DNA from: DATFDN01 sp963767645
Lineage (GTDB): Bacteria; Pseudomonadota; Alphaproteobacteria; Acetobacterales; Acetobacteraceae
Assembly (NCBI GenBank): GCA_963767645.1
Contig: CAVYEW010000010.1
Location: forward strand, 1 to 64,000
Direction of reading: 5' to 3'
DNA length: 64,000 bases
Position 1 is the first letter of the stretch; each line of letters opens with the position of its first letter. A program made the position numbers and the translations under genes. This document shows positions 50,702 through 63,280 of the stretch, piece by piece. The notes below the pieces were generated by a model. That model was not told the origin of the DNA. It did not search any database and saw only the letters and a program-made list of their open reading frames with translations.

Positions 50702-52279
50702 TCAGGCGCGGCGAACGTTCCAGAATACCGGATTGCCGCTCAGCATACCGGTCAGATTTGCTTGGTACGCGGTCGGAGCGGAGTATTGGCCAAGCGGGAT
50801 GTAAGGCACATCCCGGAATGCCTGCAGCTGCATCGCCTCGCAAAGCTTCTTCTGCGTAGGGAGATCGGGAGCTCGCAGCCACTCGGAGCGCAACTCCTCC
50901 AGCCTGGGGCTGCTCGGCCAACCGACCGTGGCATCCTGGCCGTTGCCGCGCAGGAAGACGTGACCGACTGGATCGGACTGATCGATGCCGGCCCAGGATG
51001 TATGATAGACGCTCCAGCCGCCCTGATCGACCGGCTCCTTCTTGGCGCGGCGCTGCACCAGCGTCGCCCAGTCCATCGCCTGGTAGGCGACGTTGATGCC
51101 GATCCGCTTCATCATGTCATTGGTGATGTCGGCAAGCGCCTTCGCGCTGGCGATGTCGGCGGGGGCGAGCAACGCCACCCTCTCGCCTTTGTAGCCGGCT
51201 GTCTCCAGCGTGCGCTTCACCTTGTCCAGATCGCGCGGACTGGTCAGCGCTTCCATCCCGGCGTCACTCGCCATCGGGGTGCCGGGGCAGAAATAGCCGC
51301 ACCGGTCGTTCCACATGGCATGATCGGTGCCGGCCATGCCGATCATGTACTCCGATTGCTGGATCGCGCCGACGATCGCGCGGCGGATCGCGTCGCTGTT
51401 GAACGGGGGCTGCAACTGATTGAACCGCATCGTGGCGATGAAGCCGTGCGGATCGTTGGTCCGAACCGTCAGGTTCTTATCGGCGTTCAGCAGGCCTAGC
51501 AGGTCGGCATCCGGCGTCAGCCACCAATCTATCTCGCCTTGCTGCATGGCGGAGGCGACGGTGCTCGGGTCGGGCAGAATGTGCCACTCCACTCGGTCGA
51601 AATGGGCGACCTTCGGCCCGGCGGTGCCGTCCGGCGTACCGCTCGGGCGCGGCGCATAGCCGGTGAACCGCTCATAGGCGATGAGCGAGCCTGGCACCCG
51701 CTCGTCGGCTTTGTAGCGGTACGGTCCGCTTCCGACCATCTCCGTCACCGGCTTGAACGGGTCCGTCGCGGCCAGCCGCTCCGGCATGATCGCGCAGATG
51801 CTGGGCGGAGTCTTGCCGAGCGCCCGGGGCAGCAGGGGAAACGGGTATTTCAGGCGAACGACGATGGTCCTGTCGTCGGAGGCGGCAAGCTCGTCAGTCG
51901 CGGCCAGCAGCGCCTGGCCGTAGGAATCGCGTGCTCCCCAGCGCCTGATGCTGGCCACGCAGTCGCGCGCCAGCACCGGCGTGGCATCATGGAACATCAG
52001 GCCGGGGCGGAGTGTCAGCCTCGCCAGCTTGCCGTCACCCTCGACGCTGTAGCCGTCCACCATCTGCGGCTGCGGGTTATAGGCGCTGTCCACCCCGAAA
52101 AGAGTGTCGAACACCAGGAAGGCATGGTCGCGGGTCTGGTATGTGGTCGTCCAGATCGGGTCGAGCACCGCCAGATCGGCCTGCGGCACGAAGCGGATCA
52201 CCTGGCTGGATGCTCCGCGCGAGATTGCCGGCATCGCGAGCATGGAGGCGCCGGTGGCGAGGAACGTGCGGCGTCGCAT
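50702..52279 (-). CDS. ABC transporter substrate-binding protein (family 5, peptide/nickel type)
   Basis: 525 residues. Tat-type leader RRRTFLATGASMLAMPAISR. Family 5 features: IRFVPQADLAVLDPIWTTTY, then YSVEGDGKLARLTLRPGLMF, then GSGPYRYKADERVPG, then RAIVGAIQQSEYMIGMAGTD. These proteins bind oligopeptides or other cationic or amphiphilic solutes in the periplasm. Permease and ATPase genes are absent; the truncated permease at 53679 is of another (spermidine) type. It is divergent from an amidohydrolase with a 111-bp gap. AGGAAAGGAAA precedes the ATG. Confidence 0.9.
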   Translation of the reverse strand: MRRRTFLATGASMLAMPAISRGASSQVIRFVPQADLAVLDPIWTTTYQTRDHAFLVFDTLFGVDSAYNPQPQMVDGYSVEGDGKLARLTLRPGLMFHDATPVLARDCVASIRRWGARDSYGQALLAATDELAASDDRTIVVRLKYPFPLLPRALGKTPPSICAIMPERLAATDPFKPVTEMVGSGPYRYKADERVPGSLIAYERFTGYAPRPSGTPDGTAGPKVAHFDRVEWHILPDPSTVASAMQQGEIDWWLTPDADLLGLLNADKNLTVRTNDPHGFIATMRFNQLQPPFNSDAIRRAIVGAIQQSEYMIGMAGTDHAMWNDRCGYFCPGTPMASDAGMEALTSPRDLDKVKRTLETAGYKGERVALLAPADIASAKALADITNDMMKRIGINVAYQAMDWATLVQRRAKKEPVDQGGWSVYHTSWAGIDQSDPVGHVFLRGNGQDATVGWPSSPRLEELRSEWLRAPDLPTQKKLCEAMQLQAFRDVPYIPLGQYSAPTAYQANLTGMLSGNPVFWNVRRA

Positions 52280-52390
52280 TGTGCGGTTTCCTTTCCTGTC
52301 ACCCGCATGCCTGCGGCCGCTTCCGCGGCGTTGACGGCTTCCAGGCCGCGTCTATCGTGCTCGCCTTGGTACCGAGAGGGAAGCGCCGAG

Positions 52391-53623
52391 ATGTCCTCGT
52401 TCCTGTTCACCGGCGGCCGGTTCCTCGACCCCCGTCTGGACGCGCTGCGCGACGGTATCGAGCTTCTGGTTGAGGAGGGGCTGATTAAGGAGGTCGCCGA
52501 GGGCACGATCCGGTCGCAAGGCGCGGCGCGCATCGACCTGCGCGGCCGGACCCTGATGCCCGGCCTGATCGACGCGCATATCCATCTGGTGTTGACGGAG
52601 GTCAATCTTCAGCTCCTGTCGGACGTGCCGCTGACCCTGCTCGCCGCGAAAGGCTCGGTCGCGATGCGGGCGATGCTGATGCGCGGGTTCACCACGCTGC
52701 GCGACACCGGCGGCGCGGACTGGGGCCTCAAGATGGCGGTGGAACAAGGTCTGTTCGAGGGGCCGCGCCTTTTCATCTCCGGCCAGCCGATCAGTCAGAC
52801 CGGGGGGCATGGAGATTTCCGAAAGCGCACGCAAGGCCGCTTCTCCTGTGCCTGCTGCTCCGGCGTCAGCTGGGTCTCGCGTGTCGCGGACGGCGTGCCG
52901 GAGGTCGTGCAGGCGGTCCGTGACGAGCTGCGCAAGGGCGCCGACCAGATCAAGATTATGGCCTCCGGCGGCGTGGCATCGCAGCTTGATCCCCTGGAAA
53001 GCCTGCAGTTCCGCACCGACGAGATCGAGGCGGCGGTGGACGAGGCACGGCGTTGGGGCACCTATGTCTGCGCGCACGCCTATAGTCCGGCTGCAATCGA
53101 GCGCGCGGTCCGGGCCGGGGTGCGCACGATCGAGCATGGCAACCTGATCGACGAAGCCACGGCGCGGCTGATGGCCGAGCAGGGCGCGTATATCGTGCCG
53201 ACGCTGGTCGCCTATGACTCGCTGCGCAGCCGCGGGCCGGACTACGGGCTTTCCGAGTACAGCCTGGCGAAGAATGACATCGTCCTCGAAGCGGGACTGC
53301 GCTCGCTGGAGATCTGCCGTGCAGCCGGCGTGCCGATCGGGTTCGGAAGCGATCTTCTGGGTCAGCTACAGAACGACCAGAGCAACGAGTTCCTGCTTCG
53401 CTCGCAAGTGCTCAGCCCGCAGGAGATCGTCCGCTCGGCCACGCTCGTCAACGCCCGGATCGTCCGCGAGGAGGGCAAGCTCGGCGAACTGGCGCCCGGC
53501 GCCCATGCCGACCTGCTGATCGTGGACGGCGATCCCTACAAAGACCTGTCCGTGTTCCTGGGCGAGGGCACGCAAATCCCCGCCATCATGCAGGGCGGGC
53601 GCTTCGTGAAGAATGCACTCTGA
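52391..53623 (+). CDS. Metal-dependent amidohydrolase (imidazolonepropionase/prolidase-like)
   Basis: 410 residues. The HxH pair is at residues 63 and 65 (LIDAHIHLVLTE); metal or catalytic residues follow in DQIKIMASGGV (Lys), YVCAHAYSPAAIE and TIEHGNLIDE (His) and GFGSDLLGQL (Asp). The family hydrolyses amide bonds in small molecules, often prolyl or aminoacyl derivatives. GAGGGAAG lies 7 bp before the ATG. Being divergent from a peptide-type binding protein, it may act on the solute that protein imports. A truncated permease gene follows. Confidence 0.88.
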   Translation: MSSFLFTGGRFLDPRLDALRDGIELLVEEGLIKEVAEGTIRSQGAARIDLRGRTLMPGLIDAHIHLVLTEVNLQLLSDVPLTLLAAKGSVAMRAMLMRGFTTLRDTGGADWGLKMAVEQGLFEGPRLFISGQPISQTGGHGDFRKRTQGRFSCACCSGVSWVSRVADGVPEVVQAVRDELRKGADQIKIMASGGVASQLDPLESLQFRTDEIEAAVDEARRWGTYVCAHAYSPAAIERAVRAGVRTIEHGNLIDEATARLMAEQGAYIVPTLVAYDSLRSRGPDYGLSEYSLAKNDIVLEAGLRSLEICRAAGVPIGFGSDLLGQLQNDQSNEFLLRSQVLSPQEIVRSATLVNARIVREEGKLGELAPGAHADLLIVDGDPYKDLSVFLGEGTQIPAIMQGGRFVKNAL

Positions 53624-53678
53624 AGCTCCAGGGGGTGATCGCGATGCGGGGACACACCGGTATGGCGCCGTGCCACGG

Positions 53679-54026
53679 ATGAGCGCGCCGGGTGCGATAT
53701 CGGGCTCCCTGGACCGCCCTGGGCCCGAGCTGTCAGCCACGCTCGGCCGGCTCTGCGTGCGCGTCCTGCTCGCCTGCGGCCTGCTGCTTATCTTCGTGCC
53801 GCTTCTGCTGACGCTGTATCTGAGCGTGTTCGACGAGAAGCTTATCTTGTTTCCGCCGCGCGGCTACACGCTCTCCTGGTACTCCGCCATTCTCCCAAAC
53901 TTCGGCGGCGCGATCGCGGTCAGCGTGGAACTGGCCGCCGGATCAGTTGTCGGCGCCCTGCTGCTCGGTGTGCCGGCCGGGATCGCCGAGTGGATGCTTC
54001 GGGCGGCTAATCCCGAAGCGGAGTAA
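53679..54026 (+). pseudogene. Truncated ABC transporter permease (PotC-like)
   Basis: 115 residues: a cytoplasmic start, one clear membrane segment (VLLACGLLLIFVPLLLTLYL), then the periplasmic block SVFDEKLILFPPRGYTLSWY typical of spermidine/putrescine-type permeases, and a second segment that stops at GALLLGVPAGIA. The remaining four or so membrane segments and the EAA loop are missing. The break lies 40 bp before the end of ccmB, so a deletion has joined a transporter operon to the ccm locus. The ATPase and other permease are not present nearby. Confidence 0.78.
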
Positions 54027-54065
54027 TGTCATCGCGAGGGTTGTCCGGCGTTCTCCGGGCAGCGA

Positions 54066-54734
54066 CTATTCAGCCGCAGCCCGCAAGGCGGCGCCGGCGG
54101 CCAGGGGGCAGAGCGGCAGGAAGGCGGCGGTCAGGGCGGCCAGCAGCAGCAGGTGGGGGCGCGGGCTGAGCCCGGCGGCGGCGGCATCGGCCGCGCCAGC
54201 GCCGAACACCAGCACCGGAACCGTCAGCGGCAGCACGAGCAATGGCAGCAGCACGCCGCCGCGCCGTGCGCCCAGCACGATCGCGGCCCCGGTGGCGCCG
54301 AGCAGGGAGAGCAGCACCGTCCCTGGCAGTAGCCCGGCTAGCAGGGCCGGCAGCGCGGCGGCGGGCAGGCGCAGCATGATCGCGACCGGCGCCGCCGCGA
54401 TCAGCAAAGGAAGGCCCGTCACCAGCCAGTGCGCGCCCGCCTTCGCTGCCGCAATCGCCGCCGCCGGCAGTCCGCTCAGCAGCAACTGGTCGAGCGAACC
54501 GTCCTCGGCGTCGGCGCCGAACAGCCGGTCGAGCGGCAGCAGAGCGGCAAGCAGCGCGCACACCCAGACGATCCCCGGCGCGATCCGCCCCAGCGTCTCC
54601 GGTGCGGGCCCGATTGCCAAGGGAAACAACGCAGCGGCGAGCAGGAAGAACAAGGTCGCGGCCAGGCTGTCCGCCCCGTGCCGAAGCGACAGTCGCAACT
54701 CCCGTGCCAGCACGGCGACAGCAAGGCGCATCAT
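54066..54734 (-). CDS. ccmB: Heme exporter protein B
   Basis: 222 residues with six hydrophobic segments. CcmB features: LARELRLSLRHGADSLAATL, then FFLLAAALFPLAIGP, then WVCALLAALLPLDRLFGADA and EDGSLDQLLLSGLP. With CcmA it forms the ABC transporter needed for cytochrome c maturation; heme is then loaded to CcmE. The start has two adjacent ATGs (54734, 54731), 10 bp after the ccmA stop. ccmC, which usually follows, is missing here: a truncated permease lies at that position. Confidence 0.92.
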   Translation of the reverse strand: MMRLAVAVLARELRLSLRHGADSLAATLFFLLAAALFPLAIGPAPETLGRIAPGIVWVCALLAALLPLDRLFGADAEDGSLDQLLLSGLPAAAIAAAKAGAHWLVTGLPLLIAAAPVAIMLRLPAAALPALLAGLLPGTVLLSLLGATGAAIVLGARRGGVLLPLLVLPLTVPVLVFGAGAADAAAAGLSPRPHLLLLAALTAAFLPLCPLAAGAALRAAAE

Positions 54735-54744
54735 GCAACGGTGC

Positions 54745-55353
54745 TCATCCGGCTTGACCGGCAACGAGCCGCAGCCCAATCGTGTCCGCGATCGGCAAGG
54801 GCAGGTGCGTCGCGGCCACAACCACCCCGCCGCGCTCGCGGTGTTGCGCCAGAAGCGCTCCAAACCGCTCCACCGCGGCTTCGTCCAGCCCGAGCGTCGG
54901 CTCGTCCAGCAGCCAAAGGGGCGCTTGGATCACGCCAAGACGCGCCAGCGCGAGCCGCCGGCGCTGGCCGGCCGAGAGCATCTGCGCCGGCAGGTCCGCG
55001 AGCGCGGCGATGCCGAGCGCCGCCAGCGCCTGAGTGACCGACCCGCCGCCCACCCGCGCCGCAAAGCCGAGATTCTCGGCCGCCGTCAGCGCCGGCTTCA
55101 CCGCGTCCTGATGGCCTACATACGCGATCCGTCCGGCATGGGCGGCAAGGTCATCGCGCACGTCCTGCCCGCGCCACAGCACCCGTCCCGCGGCCGGCCG
55201 TCCCAGCCCGGCCAGCAGCCGGAGCAAGGTCGACTTGCCCGCGCCGTTCGCTCCCGTCAGCAGCAAGGCGCCCCCGGCCTCGATCGTGAACGATACATTG
55301 CGCAGCACCAGCCGCTCGCCCCGGAACGCCGCTACGCCTTCGGCCTGCAGCAC
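54745..55353 (-). CDS. ccmA: Heme exporter ATP-binding protein A
   Basis: 202 residues from a GTG at 55353 with GAGG 6 bp upstream; the frame extends further but CcmA proteins are about 200-205 residues. Walker A GANGAGKSTLLRLLAGLGRP, Q-loop near AYVGHQDAVKPALTAAENLG, signature LSAGQRRRLALARLGV, Walker B PLWLLDEPTLGLD. It energises CcmB in cytochrome c biogenesis at the inner membrane. It is divergent from acnA with a 150-bp gap, an arrangement common in alphaproteobacteria. Confidence 0.92.
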   Translation of the reverse strand: MLQAEGVAAFRGERLVLRNVSFTIEAGGALLLTGANGAGKSTLLRLLAGLGRPAAGRVLWRGQDVRDDLAAHAGRIAYVGHQDAVKPALTAAENLGFAARVGGGSVTQALAALGIAALADLPAQMLSAGQRRRLALARLGVIQAPLWLLDEPTLGLDEAAVERFGALLAQHRERGGVVVAATHLPLPIADTIGLRLVAGQAG

Positions 55354-55503
55354 GCTGCCTCGCCCGCGATCGGGCCGACGACCTGTGGACGGCCCTCGGC
55401 CGGTGTGGTTAAAGCCGGTCGCCAGAACCATCTACGCTCGTGGCGCCCGGCGCGGCTGCGGCGCCATACAGCAGGGGCGTCGTTCAACCAAGGACGGACA
55501 GCG

Positions 55504-58193
<2,690 letters not shown>

Positions 58194-58197
<4 letters not shown>

Positions 58198-58727
58198 CCC
58201 ATCGGATGACCCGCGAGGAGTGGCGCCGCTGGTCTGAGGACCACGGCGCCCGCTCCGAGCGGGTGCGCGGCGAGGTGGTCGCGATGGCGCCCGAGCGGTG
58301 GGCTCATGCGCGCGCCAAGGCGAACATCCTGCTCGCCTTCCGTGCCGCGCTGGCCGGCAGGTCCGACTGCGTCGCGGTGCCGGACGGGATGACGGTGGAG
58401 GTCGACGACGACACCGACTACGAGCCGGATGTCGCGATCCATTGCGGCGACCCGATCCCGGACGACAGCATCGCGATCCCGAAGCCGGTCGTCGTGGTCG
58501 AGGTTCTTTCCCCCGCGACGCGGCACGTCGATACGCATATCAAGCTGGGCGATTATTTCCGGGTGAACTCGATCCAGCACTACCTGATCGTGCGGGCGGA
58601 CCGGCGGGAGGTGACGCACTACCGCCGCGACGCCGAGGGTTCTCCGGAATCGGCAATTGTGAGATCAGGGAGCATCGCACTGGACCCGCCTGGGATCGTG
58701 CTTCGGATCGAGGACATCTACGGCTGA
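58194..58727 (+). CDS. Uma2-family (DUF820) restriction-endonuclease-fold protein
   Basis: 177 residues from a GTG at 58194 overlapping the acnA stop; an ATG at 58206 is an alternative. Family features: RGEVVAMAPERWAHARAKAN, then YEPDVAIHCGDPIPDDS with the PD motif, then KPVVVVEVLSPATRHVDTHI with the ExLSP-type catalytic block, and IQHYLIVRADRREVTHYRR. The PD...ExL residues appear intact. Uma2 proteins are abundant in cyanobacteria and some alphaproteobacteria and are thought to be nucleases; their biological role is not settled. Coupling to acnA seems fortuitous. Confidence 0.87.
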
Positions 58728-58738
58728 CCCGGCGCGCT

Positions 58739-58833
58739 CTCACCCCGACCCTCTCCCAAGGGAGAGGAGGGCGTGGTTGGCTTCGACGGTGCGCTCGACG
58801 CCCCCTCTGCCTCTGAGAGAGGGTCGGGGTGAG
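58739..58833. repeat. REP-like inverted repeat
   Basis: CTCACCCCGACCCTCTC (58739-58755) and GAGAGGGTCGGGGTGAG (58817-58833) are perfect inverted copies, with a small stem CTCTCCCAAGGGAGAG inside the first arm. This form is common among alphaproteobacterial intergenic REP-type palindromes. It may also end transcription after the Uma2 gene. Confidence 0.65.
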
Positions 58834-58919
58834 GGCAAGCCTCCAAGACATCACTCTCCCGCCCCAATTCGGTCATCCCCGACCACCACCTCCCCGGTGC
58901 TGGATTGGAGGACTGAACC

Positions 58920-59219
58920 ATGCGGACCTGGACATCCCTGTTCATCGCGGCCCCGGTAGCGATGGGTCTGCTGGCGGCACCGTCCGCCCATGCGGATTGG
59001 GGCCATCGCGGAAACTGGCGCGGCTACGAGCGGCACCACGACCACGGCGGCGGTGGCGGCGCGGCGGCAGCGCTGCTTGGCCTCGGTGCCGCCGCCCTCA
59101 TCGGCGGCATGATCGCCTTGGCGCCGCCTCCGACCTACTACGCCCCGCCGCCGGTCACGTACGCGCCACCCCCGGCCTACTATCCACCGCCCGCCTACTC
59201 TGGCGCGTTTTCAGACTGA
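58920..59219 (+). CDS. Small secreted Gly/His- and Pro/Tyr-rich protein
   Basis: 99 residues. Signal peptide LFIAAPVAMGLLAAPSAHA with cleavage before DWGHRGNWRG. Then a His- and Gly-rich part (YERHHDHGGGGG), a hydrophobic Gly-zipper-like segment (ALLGLGAAALIGGMIALAPP), and a Pro/Tyr-rich tail with repeated APPP and YYPPP. Such small proteins are frequent in Acetobacteraceae and Rhizobiales and may be envelope-associated; no function is known. REP-like elements flank the gene on both sides. Confidence 0.75.
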   Translation: MRTWTSLFIAAPVAMGLLAAPSAHADWGHRGNWRGYERHHDHGGGGGAAAALLGLGAAALIGGMIALAPPPTYYAPPPVTYAPPPAYYPPPAYSGAFSD

Positions 59220-59239
59220 CTGTATCGACGCACCGTTTC

Positions 59240-59335
59240 ACCCCTCCGCTACCCCCTCCCGCAGACGGAAGGGAGGAAGAGGTCGGCGCCTCCCTCTCCC
59301 CTTGCGGGACGGGATCGCGGGGAGAGGTATGCGGC
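59240..59335. repeat. Second REP-like element
   Basis: The sequence carries CCCTCCGCTACCCCCTCCCG, then GGAAGGGAGGAAGAGG, then CTCCCTCTCCCCTTGCGGG, then GGGGAGAGG. It resembles the REP-type palindrome at 58739 in composition and layout but is less perfect. Confidence 0.45.
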
Positions 59336-59396
59336 CGGTTCCAGTCTGAGCAGGGCACGTCGGCGTATTCGTCGAGGCACGGATGGGAGCCCAGTG

Positions 59397-62300
59397 TCAG
59401 GGTCGCGAACTCCTCAATCCGGCCATCGCCGGGCTGCGCTCGCTCATCGCCTCAAGCTCATCGAGCAGCGCCCTGGCTTCGACAAGGTCAGGGAAGCCGA
59501 AGCCCTCGGTGAACCAACCGTAGATCGGGGCGAGGAGATCGTGGGCATCCGCGATCTTGCCTTGGTCGCGCCAGAGCCGGGCGAGGCTCGTGCTGGCGCG
59601 TAGCTCGAACAGCTTCGCGTCTTGTCGGCGCGCGAGGGCAATCGCATCGTGAAAGCTGCCGTAGGCGGCGTTCACATCGCCCGTGAGCAGAAGCAAGTCG
59701 CCGCGTAGCCGAACCGTTTCGGCAAGTACCCATTCGAGCTGTGATCGTTCGGCAAGCTGCTCGGCCTCCGCGAGGTGTGTGAGAGCAACTTGCGCCTGTC
59801 CAGTCATTCGATAAGCGTCGGCAAGTGTCGTGAGTGCGCTCGGGATGACGGTGGCCGTTCCTACAGCGCGGAGATCGGCCAAACCGGTCGTCATCAGAGG
59901 AATACCAAAATCCGCATGGCCCAAGGCTGTCAAACTCCAGCCGCGGGAGACCAGACCCAGCACACGCCAGTACAGAAACCCTTGCTCGCCTGAAATCTTC
60001 AGAAGCTCGTCGGCATAATCCAGCAATCGTTCCGGCGGCGAGCGAGCGCACCAGGCTGCAAGCCAGCTCCTGTTCAGCGCCAAAGCCAGAGCGTGCGAGT
60101 GCGAAAGCGCACGTGCACCCGAGAGGGTCGCATCCCGCATCGATGCCGATTTACCGAGGTGGCCGGAGCACACCAAAGTCAACGATAGATATGCCGACAG
60201 GTTAGTGTACGGATCGGTAGGCGTGATCTCGGCATATGACGGGCGCAGGCTCGGATCGCAGATCATAAGACCTTGTTCAAGATATTTGCGGGCGGCTTCA
60301 AAGCCGCCAGCGAAAAAGTAGGTAACTCCACTCGTGTGATAGCCCACAACTCGGCTGATAATGTCATCGGGCGCCTGGCCTAATTGCCGTGACTCCGCGG
60401 CAAGCTGATGTGCCCGGTCGAGCTCGCCTACACTGAGGTAGTACGCCCATTCACCGTAGAGGATCGGTAAAAGCTTGTGCTGCCGACCGAGGGATTCACA
60501 GAGCTGGCGTGCGCGAGAGAAGACATCGCGCACAGCCGCCGTACCGTAGCCGAGCGTTGCGATCAGCGCCTGACCAAGCGCGATCTGCAGGTCCAGCTCA
60601 TATTCCCGCCGCCAAGGATTATCGGGCAGGCTTGAAATTAGCGCAATGCCCTTGCGCAGCAGCGCCTCTGCTTCTGTCATCGCCGAGTGCATCACCGCCT
60701 GTCGGCCAGCCTTCAGTCAATACTCGATCCCGCGCTCGTACAGACCAGCTTGTGTGAAATGATGTGCTAGTAGTTCGGGGTGTATCGCCGCCGTCTCGGA
60801 AAAGCGTGTCTCTAGCACTTCCGCGACCTTTCGGTGCAGGTCGTGTCGTCGGCTACGAATGAGCGTACCATAAGCAGTGTCCTGCACCAGCGCGTGCTTG
60901 AAAAGGTACAAGGATCGCGGCGGAATGCCGCGTGTGAGCAGGAGTCCGGAATTGGTCAGGCGATCCAGTGCTTCGCGTAGCTGTGGGTCCGGCACATTGG
61001 CAATGAGCGCCAGGAGTTCGTACCCGAACTCGCGCCCGATGGCCGCGCCCTTTTGCGCAATATCTTTGGCCCTCGCTCCCAACCGGTCGAGCCGTGCTGT
61101 CAGCGACGCCTGCAAGGTGGCCGGCACCAAGGCCGCTGAATGCATCTTGGGGGCTATCTGCGCTCCTAATTCAATGGCCGCCTTGGTCACTTCCTCAATG
61201 AACAGCGGAACGCCGTCGGTACGCTCCGCGATCGCTTGCACGATATTCGCGGGCAAACCGTCCTCGCCGGCTATTTTTGCAATCATTGCCACGGCGTCGT
61301 GTCGGTCGAACCGGGTCAGAGCGAGAGACATGACGTTTGGCTGCCCGGTCCAGGGCGGCTCGAACTCGGGCCGGAACGTCGCCAGCAGCAGGACTGGCTG
61401 ATCCTTGAGCTGTTCGATGGTGCGGTCGAGCAATTCGCGCGACGTAGGATCAATCCAATGCAGGTCCTCGTGAATGACGAGGACCGGCTGCCGCTTGGCC
61501 AAACCAGTCAATTGGGCAAGGAGTGCTGTAAGTGTTCTCTCGCGTCGCGCTGGCGGATCCAGCCGCCGAATGCGTTCTTGCTGGTCCGTTGGGATCGAAA
61601 GCAGTTCGGCGATAAGCACGACCGCCTTATCTGTCCTATTTGATTGCATGAGAACCGCATCGAGCTTGGCAAGCTTGTCTGCGTCGGTGTCACCGCGCGC
61701 AAAACCGGCGGCGTGTTCGAGTTGTGCAATAAACGGGTGGAGAGTGCTGTCTTGATGATGAGGCGAGCAGAAAAAGCGCAGCTCGGTATGGGGCTGCCCC
61801 ACGATTGCGTCCTGGAAAGCTCGTGCGAGGCGCGACTTGCCGACGCCGGGTTCACCGCTGATCAGCGCAACCTTGCCTCTGCCGGCTTTGACCTGCTCCC
61901 AGCGCCGCAGCAGCAGTTCCAGCTCCTCTTCGCGACCAACCAGGGGTGTTACCGCCAGGCCACGCAGCGCCTCAAAGCGGCTCTCTTCGGCAGCTTCCGC
62001 CGTCACCTGCCAGACGTCGATCGGCTCGCCGCCACCTTCCTTGGCGATTGGCTCCCATGCATGGAGCTTGAACAGCTCTCCCAGGAGTCGCCGCGTGCTC
62101 GCCGATATCAGCACTGAATCTGGTTCAGCGCGGAATGCCAGCCTGGCCGCGAGGTGGGCTGCCTCGGCCAGAGTCGCTGGTTGACCAGCCGTGGCGGGTT
62201 GGCCACCGATCACTGCGAGTCCCGTGGCAACACCGATACGGACTTGTAGCTGGCCGAGCTGGTCGGTATCGACCTGGCCTGCTGTTTCGATCAGTTTTAG

Positions 62301-63053
62301 GGCGGTTCGGATGGCCCGTTCGGCCTGGTACTCGTCGGCCTGCGGATACCCGAAATAGGCCAGAACCCCATCGCTCTGCAGCCGATCGACCGTGCCGCCA
62401 GCCCGGTTGATGGCTGCTGCACAGTGCTCATGAAAGGCTGTGAGCAGGCTCTGCAAGTCTTCCGGATCGCGCGATGCGGAGATAAATGCCGGTCCCGACA
62501 GGGCGCACTTCATGATCGTCAATTGCCGACGCTCCGAAGTGGCGGGCGGGTTCGGGGGGGTCTCGAATGGGTCTGGGGACGCAGCGACCACCGCCATCTC
62601 AATCCCCATAATTGGCGAAGTCCCGGATTCGGTCGCTAGGCTGGGGGGCGCAGCGACCGCTGCCGGCTCAACTTCCGCAACTGGCGGGATCCCAGATTCG
62701 GTCGTTAGCTTGGCCGGGAACTTATCGATGCGCGAAACCTCGACAGCGAACAGGAAGCCGCGCCGCGGCACGGTCCGCAGTAGCCGCTGCTCCCCGTCGC
62801 CCAGCACGCGGCGGATCTCCTTGATCACCTGCGTGATGCTGTCGTCCGTAACAGTAACCTTTGGCCAGAGTGCGGTCATGATTTCGTCGCGGTCGATCAG
62901 ACGCCCGGCATTCTCAACAAGTAGCTGAAGCAGCACAAAGGCTTTCGGGCGCAGCGGAATCTCGGTCCCGCCCTCCGCTGACAAGGCGCCCCGGACTAGG
63001 TCGAGCGTGAAGGAGGCAAACCGATACACGGTGCGCCTCGGCGCTGCATCCAT
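59397..63053 (-). pseudogene. CadC-type HTH / cyclase-like / AAA ATPase / TPR regulator, split by one in-frame TGA
   Basis: The start at 63053 (MDAAPRRTVYRF) has GGAGAG 7 bp upstream. Order of domains: winged HTH of the OmpR/CadC type (residues about 10-105); a class III cyclase-like domain (about 175-300: RQLTIMKCALSGPAFISASR to SDGVLAYFGYPQADEYQAER); a P-loop ATPase (GEPGVGKSRLARAFQDA); then TPR-type helices. Codon 779 is TGA where relatives have Trp (ERGIEY-stop-LKAGRQAV). The frame stays open afterwards to 59397 with clear TPR homology. In the cyclase the first metal-binding Asp is Ala (KCALSG for CDLVG), so that domain is probably inactive even if read through. Confidence 0.8.
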
Positions 63054-63280
63054 AACGGGCTCTCCATGAAAGCGCTGCAACCCCTTCGGAGACATAGTGC
63101 TGTTATAGCCATAACTCCAGCCGCGCGATCAGCGCCTGAATCCGCAACTGGGACGCAAGATATATTCCTATATGGCAACGATTTGTGCTTCCGCGTGGGA
63201 GGGGAGAAAGCCCCCATGCAGCGGTCCAAATCGGATCCCTCGTTGCTGATGTGATCAGTTCTGGTTCCGCTCTGTTTGGA

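Noticed and set aside
53947..55503. Long N-terminal extension of the aconitase frame (over 500 codons upstream of 55504)
   Set aside because: The extension is antisense to ccmA and ccmB; AcnA homology starts exactly at the ATG at 55504 after a normal intergenic region.
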